Positions 63,998 to 64,000 of a stretch of 64,000 nucleotides of DNA are shown here, piece after piece. Position numbers and translations under genes: made by a program. The stretch comes from Anaerocolumna sp. AGMB13025 (GTDB lineage: Bacteria > Bacillota > Clostridia > Lachnospirales > Lachnospiraceae). Under the pieces are notes generated by a model, which saw only the letters and a list, made by a program, of their open reading frames with translations, ran no database searches and was not told the DNA's origin. The DNA lies in NCBI RefSeq assembly GCF_029689925.1, contig NZ_CP121445.1:1047001-1111000 (forward strand), in the 5' to 3' direction. The number at the start of each line of letters is the position of its first letter. Position 1 is the first letter of the stretch.

Positions 63998-64000
63998 ATG
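63998..64000 (+). CDS. Start codon of next gene, probably jetB (cut by window edge)
   Basis: The window ends in GATAGGAGAATAT-ATG: a clear ribosome-binding site and start codon. In Wadjet operons jetB follows jetA; the 134-bp gap here is longer than usual and has no hairpin I could find. Confidence 0.45.

Overview
The window is chromosomal DNA of a low-GC, endospore-forming clostridium, most likely a Lachnospiraceae member of the Lachnoclostridium/Anaerocolumna kind. This rests on the spoIIA and spoVA operons, T-box-controlled tRNA synthetases, the single-chain GlyRS, TTG/GTG starts with strong Shine-Dalgarno sites, two Lpl-type sugar ABC transporters, and families such as DUF4250, DUF6514 and DUF5717. 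No rRNA, tRNA, CRISPR array, insertion sequence or prophage gene was seen.

Layout. 0-4.4 kb: small housekeeping genes (HAD phosphatase, DUF523, GNAT, a lipoprotein) and purA. 4.5-17.8 kb: a PrpR_N-type regulator diverges from a long gene set for a DUF1537 sugar-acid kinase, Fe-alcohol dehydrogenase, DHDPS-like lyase, PdxA2-like dehydrogenase, an ABC importer without its ATPase, a BNR-repeat (sialidase-fold) protein and a sucrose-phosphorylase-like GH13 enzyme. It looks like an acid-sugar or glycoside uptake and catabolism unit. 18-19 kb: a CobD/HisC-like aminotransferase on the minus strand. 19.5-26.7 kb: four co-directional genes of unknown function (giant DUF5717-like protein, Hsp70/actin-like ATPase, small helical protein, two-TM coiled-coil protein), the best candidate for an undescribed system. 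26.7-30.2 kb: a 193-bp palindrome, a promoter, a valine T-box leader and valS. 30.5-38 kb: a 46-codon gene, a zinc-ribbon/TPR membrane protein, then spoIIAA-spoIIAB-sigF and spoVAA-AB-AC-AD-AE with a small membrane ORF before spoVAA. 38-45 kb: a class A PBP, DUF6514, YigZ, DUF4250, rarA and a small membrane protein. 45-61 kb: a YesN-like sensor/AraC regulator, a second ABC importer, GH110-like and GH95 enzymes, a glycine T-box with glyQS, a LacI regulator and a GH2 beta-mannosidase, that is, import and intracellular trimming of fucosylated/galactosylated (and mannosylated) oligosaccharides. 61.4-64 kb: a secreted InlB-repeat protein and jetA, the first gene of a Wadjet defence system that continues past the right edge.

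Non-coding structure is unusually rich. A 108-bp hairpin-bearing repeat occurs at three loci (16.2, 32.3 and 62.4 kb), each time running up to the start codon of the downstream gene. Other repeats are a 70-73-bp tandem repeat ending in a ribosome-binding site before the DUF4250 gene, a 22-bp tandem array at 19.2 kb, a 17-bp array inside the spoVA operon, a 12-bp-phased CTTACA array before the lacI-type gene, and two large imperfect palindromes (26.75 and 45.0 kb). All functional statements are from reading the sequence and knowledge of families; no database search was run.
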